Origin: Morella rubra
Taxonomy: Eukaryota; Streptophyta; Magnoliopsida; Fagales; Myricaceae
Assembly: GCA_003952965.2 (NCBI GenBank)
Contig: CM025852.1
Coordinates: 22,786,280 to 22,850,279, forward strand
Length of the DNA: 64,000 nt
Direction: 5' to 3'
The translations under genes were made by a program, and so were the position numbers. Shown here piece by piece: positions 22,801 through 32,982 of the stretch; position 1 is the first letter of the stretch; every line of letters starts with the position of its first letter. The notes beneath the pieces are model-generated. The model did no database searches and was not told the origin of the DNA. It saw only the letters and a program-made list of their open reading frames with translations.

Positions 22801-24960
22801 TTTTGAAATTGAAGAAAAGCCTTGTATGGCTTAAAACAAGCACCAAGGGCGTGGAATAGTAGAATTGACAAGTACTTTCAAGATAACAATTGTTTGAAGC
22901 GTCCCTATGAACATGCTTTTTATACAAAGGTAAATTCATATGGAGAAATATTTCTCATATGTTTGTATGTGGATAACTTGATTTTTACAGGAAGTAATCC
23001 TACCATATTTGAGAAATTCAAGAAAGTAATGGTTCGAGAGTTTGAGATGACGGATTTTGGTCTCATGTGTTTTTATCTTGGCATTGAAGTAAAGCAACTG
23101 GAGGATGGCATTTTTATTTCTTAAGAATGTTATTTATTTCTTAAGAATATTATGCTAAAGAAATTCTTAAGAAATTCAAAATATATTATTGCAAGCCAGT
23201 GAGCACACTTGTAGAATGTGGTATCAAATTATCAAGGGATGAAGATAAAGAAAAAGTAGAGCCAACATTTTTCAAAAGTCTTGTTGGGAGTTTGAAATAT
23301 TTAACTTGCACAAAGCCGGATATTCTTTTTACGATTGGACTTGTTAGTCGATACATAGAAGCTCCTACTTTCTCTCATTTGAGGGCAGCTAAAAGATTCT
23401 TCAGTACATCAAAGGTACACTTGAACATGGATTGCTTTATTCATTTTCAAATGATTTTAAGCATTTTGGGCTATTGTGATAGTGATTGGGCTGGAGATGT
23501 TGATGAAAAAAAAAAGCACAATAGAGTTTGTTTTCTTCATGGGAAGTGCGACTTTTAGTTGGTCCTTAAAGAAGCAACCCATTGTGAAAAACCTAGTTTA
23601 GACCATAACTTCACCTAGAGGAGAATGAATAGGCGAAATATAAAAATTAATGATTCAATATCAATTTTAAAACAAGTTCTAAAATTGACCAGTCTAGATA
23701 TATCAATCAATCAATCAACACAATTATCAAAGCAATAAATCAACTTGTAAAGAAATTAAACAAACATACAAGGAGACAAGAGATTTGGTGACGAAGTGGA
23801 AAACCTTTGAAAAATTATTTAAAGGAAAAACCACTTCGGGCTAGCAGCCACCCAAAATCCACTAAGAAGAAATCCTTACAACAGTGATTCAGACACGGGC
23901 AACCCCAGTTGCTTGACTTTGACAACCCTGATGTAATAATCCAAGCACCCCTGCTCAGACCTGCTCCAAGCAGCAATCACCTCGACCCTTGAGGTTCTTC
24001 TTAAGGATCTTCATGAACACCCTTGTTCTTCAACACACCTTCAACACTATGAAGGGAACAAAGTAATACCAAGGAAGAATAGAGAAAAATTCAATAACTT
24101 GAAGCACTAATCTTCTAGGGTTTTTCTCTCCAGGAAAGGGAGCCACAAAAACTCTCAAAGGAAGCCTATATATTTAGTTCTAGTCGGCCTCTCACGAACC
24201 CTAGTAGGGTTTCAAAAATCATCTACAAGGAAATCCCAAAAATCTAGCAATTTTTAAAATTCGCCAGAAGTCGCTCGAGCGCCAGTCGAGCGCTCGTCGA
24301 ACGCTTGTTGTCTGTATGAAATCATAGCTGATCGGTCGAGCGCTTGTTGCACGCTCGTTGAACGTGATGTCTATGTATAAAAATTTTCAAGGCCGCTCGA
24401 GCCCTTGTTGAATGCTAGTTGAACATGATATCTCTGTATGATATTTTTCAAGGACGCTCGAGCGCTTATTGAACGTTTGTTGAATGTGATGAAGACTTTG
24501 GTCAGATCATTGACTATAACACTTGAAAAAATATGTAAACCAAAATTACAACTCGATCAAGACATATTTTGACACAGAATGATGCCAAAACAACAAAACC
24601 CTAGCACATGGTTACACTATCCACTTGTGAAGCGAAGTATGTTGCTATGTCAAGTTATGTTTGTCAAGCAATTTGGCTAAGATCATTGTTGAAGGAGCTT
24701 CATGTCTCGAAAAATGATCCAATGGAGATTTTTGTGGATAACAAGTTGGCAATAGCTTTGGCCAAGAATCCAATTTTTCATGATCGAAGCAAGCACATCG
24801 ACACAAAATTCAATTTCATTCAAGAATGTGTAGCTAAAAAGGAGGTAGAGCTCAAGTTTATGAAGTCACAAGATCAAGTTGCCGATATTCTCACCAAGCC
24901 CCTCAAGGGTGAAATATTTTGCAAGATAAGGAGTTTGTTGGGAGTTACAAAATTAAGTTT
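19865..24960 (+). pseudogene. Ty1/copia gag-pol relic, interrupted by a solo LTR
   Basis: Domains in copia order on +: gag remnant (20198-20840; [20 protein letters not shown]), GAG-pre-integrase (21030-21470; FWHLRLGHLNFEGLQL, LCEGCLFGKQSRKSF), integrase core (about 21480-21800; DDF and DRGGEYTSNIFKRFCQEN), reverse transcriptase (22430-23125; WVYKAKKNLSGEVERYKARL, MYGLKQAPRAWN, CLYVDNLIFTG) and RNase H (from about 23460, resuming 24612; TLSTCEAKYVAM, HIDTKFNFIQE). Integrase before reverse transcriptase defines copia. Frameshifts, stops and a 1-kb insertion at 23585 make it inactive. Confidence 0.92.
23580..24611 (-). mobile_element. Solo LTR (1.02 kb) nested in the copia RNase H
   Basis: The element 23585-24606 starts TGAAAAACC and ends CCCTAGCA. 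Flanks are CATTG (23580-23584) and CATGG (24607-24611), a 5-bp target duplication with one substitution. Removing it restores the reading KKQPIVTLSTCEA across the junction. A minus-strand TATA box lies at about 24167-24175. Just upstream of it is a tandem repeat of about 61 bp, nearly four units (about 24272-24500), with the palindrome GCTCGAGC at 24273-24280, 24395-24402 and 24456-24463. Confidence 0.85.
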
Positions 24961-25305
24961 AAGAGGGGGTGCTAGTTATTAAACTTAATTAGAGTTTATT
25001 TCCAATAAAATTAGTTAATTGAGAGGTTATGTCTTTTAATATTCTCATAAGTTACAAAGTTGAAGAGTTAGAGACCTTTTTAATATCCTCATTATGTAGG
25101 AGTTAAATGAGATTTACTATGGTGAATTATGTGAGATTTATTTGGGTGTGATGTTTTAGAAGTTGTAAAGTCTTATTGTGGACTATAAATATCCATATGA
25201 CCTTTGTGTTATTTCTTAAGTAAGTGGAATAAAGCTTTTGTTGAACTATTTTATTTTCTCCACTTTGCTTCATAGACAAATTATTGAGTGTAGCCCAATC
25301 CAACA
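24961..25305 (+). repeat. Polypurine tract and 3' LTR of the copia element
   Basis: AAGAGGGGG (24961-24969) is the polypurine tract. The LTR then runs from TGCTAGTTATTAAAC (24970) to CCAATCCAACA (25305), 336 bp with TG...CA ends. DUF241-unit sequence resumes immediately after it (GAGAGATGAGACTATGGGAG), so the element inserted into the upstream region of DUF241-G. Confidence 0.75.
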
Positions 25306-25700
25306 TTTGAGAGATGAGACTATGGGAGACAAGATCTCATTGCAACCTAGCTACTGCTTGGATACAATGACAAAGAGCCTCGCGTGTAGCGTATCATATT
25401 ATATAATTTGACAAAATTATGTGATCATAGTACCTAGGCATACGAGTGCAGTTCTAGAATTTAGAACATGCTAGTGATAAGTTAGGGACCTCTTGGTGGG
25501 GAGACATTGCATAAACATTGCAGAGATATCTTTTAAATCCAAAACATGAGATTGAATATTTCAAGATATCTTGTCTCCTGCGCCCTGTGATATATATTTG
25601 CTATATGCCAAGGGAAGGAAGGCACATTTCAAGAGTCATTGAACATTCAACTCCAAAGTCTTTTTTGTCTGAGATGAAAATATAGATAGCTTCCTCTCCT
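25306..25700. other. 5' flank of DUF241-G
   Basis: Non-coding. It matches 14268-14655 (unit B) and 34830-35250 (unit H), including GTTAGGGACCTCTTGGTGG and ATTGCATAAACATTGCAGAG. Confidence 0.7.
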
Positions 25701-25972
25701 TTAAACCAACATTCCAACCATTCTCGGTCCGTCATTCCAGACCGCACCCTCTCATCGCACAATCGCATGAGCATTTGTGCAGATTAGGTGCTTCTGATGC
25801 TCCTTTTTCATCATCATCACCATTAAGCAGCAAACGAAGTTGCCTTCAGGATTTGCATGAATGTGTAATAGATTTGCTTCAGTTTCGCCCAAACTTAGCA
25901 ACCAAGAAGCGCAATGAAGCATCGGTACTCGAAGAGCTTTTCGATGGATCCCTCAGGCTCGTGGACGTGTGA
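25701..25972 (+). pseudogene. DUF241-G, start lost and 3' truncated
   Basis: Remnant of the plus-strand DUF241 gene. The base series GCAGATGGCTTCCTCT at the start of intact copy F reads ATAGATAGCTTCCTCT here, so the start codon is lost. Recognisable parts are EHLCRLGASDAPFSSSSPLS, LQDLHECVIDLLQ and LEELFDGSLRLVDV, ending in a stop at 25970-25972. The remaining two thirds of the family sequence is missing. The DNA after this point is the non-coding sequence that also follows copy H. Confidence 0.85.
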
Positions 25973-26304
25973 GGGCGAGATTTATAACACACAGTTCATT
26001 TTTGTAGTGCTCATGCCACGAAGGTGCACTTGGACTAATTTAGGAACAGACAAAGGGCCATAAATTGATACACGTTTGATTAAACAGGGAACGAAACTTT
26101 ATATATGGTGAATTATTTTCTAGTATATTTATCATGTCAAAGCTCTTAAACCTTGATCTTTGTTTCCAAATTCAGATAGTTGAAATTACTTCACAATAAT
26201 GCTTGTCGCTTTTAAAACATGACATAATGTGCTAAATACCAAAGTGATCAAAGTTTGGTTTGTAGAAATGAGAAACAGCTATGTGGGAAAATCTCAATAT
26301 TGAA

Positions 26305-27431
26305 CTCAAGTGTTAACAAAAAGACAATTGTTGACGTGGCATATGTACGGCTTTCTCTCTATGAAATGTGGCGATTTTTTCCTCCCTTGTCGGAGGGCTC
26401 TTTCGGGGCTTAGGCCCTAATTCCAATCATCGATGACAGGGTTCCAAGTGTTTCGGGATCCTATCTCGGTGATTTTGCTTGCCTTTGTTTCCCTTTTTCC
26501 CCATATGTTGCTTCTCTCAGTTTTGGAGAGTGTTCTGGAGGTTTAGTCTCCCGTTGTCTTTTGCTAGCAACTATCTCATCAATGTGTGATTCTTGTTGTT
26601 GTACCCTTGTGTTGCTCTCGCTGTGGAGAGGCTTTCTTGTGCTTGTTTCGCCCTGTGTTTCTCTAGGGATTGGACCTTTACGCTACTCTTGTGGAGGAGA
26701 GTTTCCTGGAGATTCTGTCTCCTCTTCTGCCAAGCCTTCGACTCAGTTCGGGGTTGTGATTGTTCTTTCGTGGTGGTTTTTTAGCCGTGGTAAGTCTTGT
26801 CGGTGGTGCATGGATATCAATAGGGAACTCCCATTGGTGGTAGGATGGGCCAATACTGTAAAGGGTGAAAATGATGATGTTGAGGATCAGGATGAGGCTG
26901 TGTTGTGCCTGGTGGGGAAATTGCAATCTAAAAAATCCTTTAACAAGGCGGGTATTCGAGGAGCAATCTACAGGTCTTGGCATTTTGTGAGGGACCTGGA
27001 AATGGAGGAAGCTGATCACGACAAATTCATTTTTTCATTTCAATCTTCGGTCTCTATGAACAGAGTCCTTGAAGAGGCTCCATGGAACAACAGAGGCTTT
27101 CCTTTGGTGCTTAAATCTTGGAAAATTGGAGATACGATCAATAAGGTCGACCTATCCTCTTTCCCTTCATGGGTTCAAATACATGGCTTACCGATGGGGC
27201 AAACAACCAAAGCCATGGCTAGGGCGGCTGCTAGCAAAGTGGGTGAGGTTGTAGAGGTAGATTTCCGGTTTTCAAGGGAGGTCTGGGTGACTCAATTTAT
27301 CAGGGTCAAGGTGATGGTTCTGGTGGCCCAACCACAATGTTCGGGGGGTGTGATATGCGTGATATCTTTTCTTTTTCGTAATTTGATGGGGTTTTATTCG
27401 GCGAAAAAAAAAAACTCTCAAGTGTTAACAA
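26305..27431 (+). mobile_element. Internally deleted LINE with DUF4283 ORF1 fragment
   Basis: CTCAAGTGTTAACAA at 26305-26319 and 27417-27431 is a perfect 15-bp target duplication. The insert ends in an A-run (27404-27414). Its frame (from about 26811) encodes the DUF4283 domain of plant LINE ORF1 proteins: AVLCLVGKLQSKKSFNKAGI, SWHFVRDLEMEE, VLEEAPWNNRGFPLVLKSWK, PSWVQIHGLPMGQTTKAMAR. There is no zinc knuckle, endonuclease or reverse transcriptase. The 5' part is kept and the middle lost, unlike ordinary 5' truncation. The host sequence across the site matches 35880-35905 without the insert. Confidence 0.85.
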
Positions 27432-28395
27432 TATTGCCTATTTGGTATGGCCTGGACACCAGAAAAAAGAAATTGCAGGTGTATAAATATGTCAAAACAC
27501 AATAGAATACATTAGGTCTTAGCTATCAAAGAAAAAGAAAAACAAGACCAAAAAAGATTTGTTGTAGCAAAGAACACAGTGCTTAACCAACATGCCTCTC
27601 CTAAATCATTGACACTGCATCCCATCTCTCATAATTGATGTTTCGGTTGGATATACTGGATACACCAAACAGAACAAATACGATAAATGCCCACCTACAT
27701 AAAAATCTCAAATTTTGAGATGACCAAACATAATTAAAGATGTAGGCGTAGGACTTTGGCAACTAGATTTCATACACCAGCGTAGCTAGGAGAACCAAGT
27801 TCTTGTAAGAATTTGTAAACCAGTCGGCAAAAAAGAAGTGGTAGTCGGACAAACATAAGTATTCTATTACCAAGAAATCCTCATTGGTGAAAGGCACTCT
27901 CAGTGAAGCACATAGCTTTGATAACCGGAAAGAAAAGCTTGATAAATTTGTAACTACTGTTCGTAAGGAGTTTATTTGGATAAGTTGTAATGTAGGTCAG
28001 TTTGTAGTGGTCAGATTGATACATGATAGAAAATAAAGGAACATCAAATGCCCTGTTGTATTTTGACTTTCTGAGGGAGCTGAGTATAGAACCATCCTCT
28101 GTTATGATGCCAAAGATAGCTAATGCTGATATTCTTTAAATTCAAATGACTTGATAGCATTTGCTCTTACTGACTGTTACCTTCTTCTGCTGTCATGAAC
28201 TGCTGTGAAGTTTGAACTCACTCGACTATTTAACAGGTACGACACAAGATTAAAAAAATGCCTAGCACTGGGAATCTCTTACGGAAAAATGAATGACTAC
28301 ATTAATGGAACAAGTTAACATTCATGCAAAGAGCCTATATCAAATGCAGGAGAAACTGCGCCATCAGCAGTGATGCATAATCTTTTCTTCAAAAA
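27432..28395. other. Duplicated intergenic DNA between DUF241-G and the ascorbate oxidase stub
   Basis: It matches about 35890-37208 in order (TGGCCTGGACACCAGAAAAA, ATTTGTAAACCAGTCGG-like, AACAAGTTAACATTCATGC) apart from the LINE at 36761-37113 in the other copy. No gene is seen. Confidence 0.75.
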
Positions 28396-28473
28396 CTAAG
28401 GATTGATCAAGCGTTTAGTTTCACCACAGCCCATAATAGACTTGGGTAACTTTCCCACCATCTCTACCCCAGC
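28396..28473 (-). pseudogene. Ascorbate oxidase 3' stub
   Basis: The last 26 codons of ascorbate oxidase, ending [16 protein letters not shown] plus two residues and a stop, match the C-terminus of the gene at 37209. Homology stops abruptly at 28473, so all copper-binding regions are gone. It marks the deleted middle gene of a three-member series. Confidence 0.85.
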
Positions 28474-28649
28474 GCAAACTGTGAAGAGACGTGGTAATTA
28501 AGAAACTGAAGCGCTAACTGATGAACAAAGTGAAAGGAAGTCACTTCCATGTGCTTCTAAAATGTCCACGACGGATAAACAACAGCTAGTGAGAGAACAA
28601 AAACTACAGTGCAAGAAAACTTTAACAACCAGATGAGCACGGTGAAAAA

Positions 28650-28925
28650 CTTAAAAAGATTTTTCAGTTATAAAATTTATTTTTCCTAAGACAGTAAAAG
28701 GTTTTCTAGTTAGCTAATTCGTCTTTCTTCAAACGTAAAAGGTTTTTCAGTTATCAAATTTATTTTTCCTCAAACATAAAAGATTTTACAGTTATCGAAT
28801 TCATTTTCCCTAAACGTAAAAGGTTTTTCAACTATCGAATTCATTTTCCCTTAGTCGTAAAAGGTTTTCCTGTTATCGAATTTTACTTTCCATGAGTCCT
28901 AAAAGGTTTTTCAATTATCGAAAAG
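28650..28925. repeat. 41-bp minisatellite array III
   Basis: About six units (TCGTAAAAGGTTTTTCAG, TTATCGAATTCATTTTCCC), in the same orientation. They stand just before the exonuclease stub, as array I stands before the 7-kb exonuclease. Confidence 0.85.
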
Positions 28926-29000
28926 GCCAATTTTCAGTTTAGATCGGTCTTGCCCTTTTGTGCTTCAAGAAAAGGTCAAGATACTTAGCAATAAACAACG

Positions 29001-29109
29001 GGTTTGGCGCAAGCACTCTTCTGCAATGCTGGGGTTGTCAGTGACTGTCGTTTCTACGGTTTTCCCGGCAACATGAACAAAGTAGTTTGAGGTGGTATAA
29101 TTGAAAGTT
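29001..29109 (-). pseudogene. Exonuclease N-terminal stub, catalytic domain deleted
   Basis: The minus strand reads NYTTSNYFVHVAGKTVETTV and TDNPSIAEECLRQT in one uninterrupted frame, the family N-terminus that is frameshifted in the 7-kb copy. Everything from the catalytic domain onward is absent. The DNA before and after matches 6590-6620 and 7958 onward, so internal deletions produced it. Confidence 0.75.
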
Positions 29110-29581
29110 TGAGAGGTAGGATTAGAGTCATCATTAGACCTTCAAAACATCCAACAAAGACAAGTGATTTTCTGAAAATGTTGTTGCGTTAATGGGGAGA
29201 GAAATTGATTGCGAGTCTTACCTTTCTTTTACAAGACAGTTTAAAGATTTAAGAACATTAACCACAGAAGTGGCAGCCCAATTGGTAGTGTGGTAATCTC
29301 ATATCTAGAGATAGGACCAGCCGTGCTACTTAGTTGCACTTTCGTTAGATTGTGGTGATGGTTCAACCTTTGATTTCTAGTTATGGCTCAATTTGAATAT
29401 GCAACAACACGTGGTAGCTCTTATAATAATGCCCAAGGAATAGGCTAAGCTGGTCGCCTCCATGGTGGGTATACAATGTGCAGTAACTTCCTCATGATAC
29501 ATCGGAAGTCTGCTATGACCACTTCCAAGCAAATGACTGATGAACGTCCAGTCTACGTATTTCTATAAACATCAAAACTGT

Positions 29582-30404
29582 GCAAATTGCTCTATATCTA
29601 TATGTGTTTATTGGGCCTTGGATGGGGCACCTGTGATATGATCTCCTTGTATGTACTTAGGGAGTACTGACCTCCCTACTTTTTCTTTTTCTTTTGGGTG
29701 AAACGGCTAATATTATATATAGAAGCACGAACAAAAATTACAAGCTAAAAAAACAAGAAAAATAACCCAAATGGTCAGCGACGAGTTTATGAGCCAACAG
29801 TAAAGTGGCTATAATGGAGGATACAAAGTCCTCAGTAAAAGAAGACACAAAGTCCTCAGTTGTGGCGGGCACGAAGCCTGAAGCGAGAGGACCCGAGGGT
29901 TCTAGGAAACACGGAAAACCCTTGAAAGAAACAAACAAACCATCACACAAGACAGTGGCAATTGCCGCTGAAGGACCGCGACGACAGGTGGTCCTGCTCC
30001 CTTAGAGCACTAGTCATGCAATTCCAACTGTAATTACAAACAGCAGAATAACAAACAAGTAAAACTAAGCAAGTCTTAAATAAAGAGGCAAGCCCAAACG
30101 GGCGAAAGCATAACATAGGCCACGAACTGACCTCCCTACTTGTATGTACAGCTTGAACCTCTTTTTATTAACATAACTACCATCATTTACCTAGAGAAAA
30201 GAAAATTCAAAGTATTATACGCCCCTTTAATGATCGCTTAGAAAATCCCAAATACATTAAATCATGCCCCCACATGTTAAGGTGGTCATGAATACTAAGC
30301 AGGTAAAAGTAGTAACATGGACTTGAAAATAATGGTTTAAAATTTAAAAATTATGGAACGTCACGTTATTGGTGGTTTGTTCTTTGATGTGTGTGTTTAA
30401 ATAA
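29582..30404. repeat. Conserved non-coding block, copy 3 of 3
   Basis: It matches 4620-5040 and 8597-8965, interrupted by the LINE tail at 29682-30125. It is followed directly by minisatellite array IV. Confidence 0.75.
29666..30141 (-). mobile_element. LINE 3' tail with 16-bp target duplication
   Basis: ACTGACCTCCCTACTT occurs at 29666-29681 and 30126-30141. The 444-bp insert begins with a T-rich tract, so it lies on the minus strand. No protein motif was recognised. The short open frames on both strands inside it are not called. The empty site is seen in copies 1 and 2 of the surrounding block. Confidence 0.8.
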
Positions 30405-31583
30405 ATCCTTTAATCATAAAAGGTATTTTGGTTATCGAATTCATTTTCCCTTCGTCTTTAAAAGGTTTTATAGTTATCGAATTAATTTTTCCTAAGTCAT
30501 AAAAGGTTTTTCGATTATTGAATTTATTTTCTTTCAGTTGTAAAAGGTTCTCTAGTTATCGAATTTATTTTCTCTAAAACATAAAATATTTTCCCGTTAT
30601 CAAATTCATTTTCTCTGAGACATAAAATGTTTTCCAGTTATCAAATTCATTTTCCCTGAGATGTAAAACGTTTTCCTGTTATCGAATTCATTTTTCCTGA
30701 GACGTAAAACGTTTTCAAGTTATCGAATTCATTTTCCCTTTGAAGTAAAACGTTTTCACGTTATCGAATTCATTTTCTTTCCAATGTAAAACATTTTCCC
30801 ATGATCGAATTCATTTTCCCTAAAACGTAAAACATTTTTCAGTTATCGAATTCATGTTCCCTAAGACGTCAAACGATTTCCCATTCTCGAATTCATTTTC
30901 CCTTAGACGTAAAATATTTTCCTATTATCGAATTCATTTTCCCTCTGACGTAAAACGTTTTCCCATTATTGAATTCATTTTCCCTCTAACGTAAAATATT
31001 TTTCCGTTATCGAATCCTTTTTCCCTAAGACGTAAAATGTTTTCCCGGGAGTGAATTCATTTTCCCTAAGACCTAAAAGGTTTTCCATCATACGTAAAAT
31101 CTTTTCCCGATATTGATTTCATTTTCGCTAATATGTAAAACGTTTTCCCGTGATCGAATTCATTTTCCCTTAAACGTAAAACATTTTCCAGTTATCGAAT
31201 TCATTTCCCTGAGACGTAAAACGTTTTCCAGTTCTCGAATTCATTTTTCTTCAAACGTAAAACATTTTCCAATTATCGAATTCATTTTCCCTCAGACGTA
31301 AAACATTTTCCCGTTATCGAATTCATTTTCCTTGAGACGTAAAATGATTTCCCTCAGACGTAAAATGTTTTCCCGATATTGAATTCATTTTTGTTGAGGC
31401 GAAAAACGTTTTCTCGTTATTGAATTCATTTTCACTCTGACGTGAAATATTTTCCCGTTATCGAATTCATTTTCTGTCTGACGTAAAACGTTTTCCTGTT
31501 ATCGAATTCATTTTCCACATAAAACGTTTTGCCGTTATCGAATTCATTTTCCCTCTTACTTAAAATATTTTCTAGTTATCAGG
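30405..31583. repeat. 41-bp minisatellite array IV (best preserved)
   Basis: About 28-29 units with period 41 where intact. Core pieces are GACGTAAAACGTTTTCC and TTATCGAATTCATTTTCC. Each good unit carries the palindrome AAAACGTTTT and an EcoRI site. Some units are shortened (around 31100 and 31345). Because 41 is not a multiple of 3, frames through it are chance. Assembly breaks 42 bases after the array. Confidence 0.93.
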
Positions 31584-31625
31584 ACCAGGTTCAGTTCTTA
31601 ACTTCTTGTGTTCTGGGTTTGTTTG

Positions 31626-32625
31626 NNNNNNNNNNNNNNNNNNNNNNNNNNNNNNNNNNNNNNNNNNNNNNNNNNNNNNNNNNNNNNNNNNNNNNNNNNN
31701 NNNNNNNNNNNNNNNNNNNNNNNNNNNNNNNNNNNNNNNNNNNNNNNNNNNNNNNNNNNNNNNNNNNNNNNNNNNNNNNNNNNNNNNNNNNNNNNNNNNN
31801 NNNNNNNNNNNNNNNNNNNNNNNNNNNNNNNNNNNNNNNNNNNNNNNNNNNNNNNNNNNNNNNNNNNNNNNNNNNNNNNNNNNNNNNNNNNNNNNNNNNN
31901 NNNNNNNNNNNNNNNNNNNNNNNNNNNNNNNNNNNNNNNNNNNNNNNNNNNNNNNNNNNNNNNNNNNNNNNNNNNNNNNNNNNNNNNNNNNNNNNNNNNN
32001 NNNNNNNNNNNNNNNNNNNNNNNNNNNNNNNNNNNNNNNNNNNNNNNNNNNNNNNNNNNNNNNNNNNNNNNNNNNNNNNNNNNNNNNNNNNNNNNNNNNN
32101 NNNNNNNNNNNNNNNNNNNNNNNNNNNNNNNNNNNNNNNNNNNNNNNNNNNNNNNNNNNNNNNNNNNNNNNNNNNNNNNNNNNNNNNNNNNNNNNNNNNN
32201 NNNNNNNNNNNNNNNNNNNNNNNNNNNNNNNNNNNNNNNNNNNNNNNNNNNNNNNNNNNNNNNNNNNNNNNNNNNNNNNNNNNNNNNNNNNNNNNNNNNN
32301 NNNNNNNNNNNNNNNNNNNNNNNNNNNNNNNNNNNNNNNNNNNNNNNNNNNNNNNNNNNNNNNNNNNNNNNNNNNNNNNNNNNNNNNNNNNNNNNNNNNN
32401 NNNNNNNNNNNNNNNNNNNNNNNNNNNNNNNNNNNNNNNNNNNNNNNNNNNNNNNNNNNNNNNNNNNNNNNNNNNNNNNNNNNNNNNNNNNNNNNNNNNN
32501 NNNNNNNNNNNNNNNNNNNNNNNNNNNNNNNNNNNNNNNNNNNNNNNNNNNNNNNNNNNNNNNNNNNNNNNNNNNNNNNNNNNNNNNNNNNNNNNNNNNN
32601 NNNNNNNNNNNNNNNNNNNNNNNNN
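31626..32625. other. Assembly gap (1000 N)
   Basis: Exactly 1000 N, a conventional placeholder. By comparison with 9650-10030, the missing DNA should include the distal 3' flank of DUF241-C and possibly more minisatellite. Open frames spanning the N block are artefacts. Confidence 0.99.
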
Positions 32626-32982
32626 GTTTGATTTGGATTTCCCAAACAACAACCCAACCCCCGGGGCCCCAACAACTCGGATGATTTGGTACATTTGTAA
32701 ACTGGATCGACCAGAAATTGGAGCTGAAAATAGTAGAAATGATAGTTTTCCGGAATCAATTAATTTAGATCTTGCGCACTACAAACCAATTAATGCTGGA
32801 GGAAGAGAATTTAGAAAGAAACTGAAGATAAGAATTATATTTGGATAAGATGGTGATTTTGATTTAGAATCAGAAAAGAAGATAAATTTCTTCTCATGTA
32901 CATGTATAGAAATTAGAAGAAGCTCTATGATTCTGTACTATTAATTCACAGACAAAAATGGATGCCCATTTCTATCTTTGGG

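Noticed and set aside
14266-25320. A single clean transposon insertion splitting DUF241-B from DUF241-G
   Set aside because: The flanking unit sequence 14268-14655 is repeated at 25306-25660 rather than split. The stretch is several nested or rearranged elements between two unit copies.
31113-31301. Repetitive 62-codon frame inside minisatellite array IV
   Set aside because: The unit length of 41 is not a multiple of 3 and the frame is not kept between units.
30405-31583. CRISPR-like regular repeat
   Set aside because: This is plant nuclear DNA. The repeats are contiguous with no unique spacers, and no cas genes exist. It is a minisatellite.
31529-32848. Long open frames across the N block
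   Set aside because: They exist only because N codons contain no stops.
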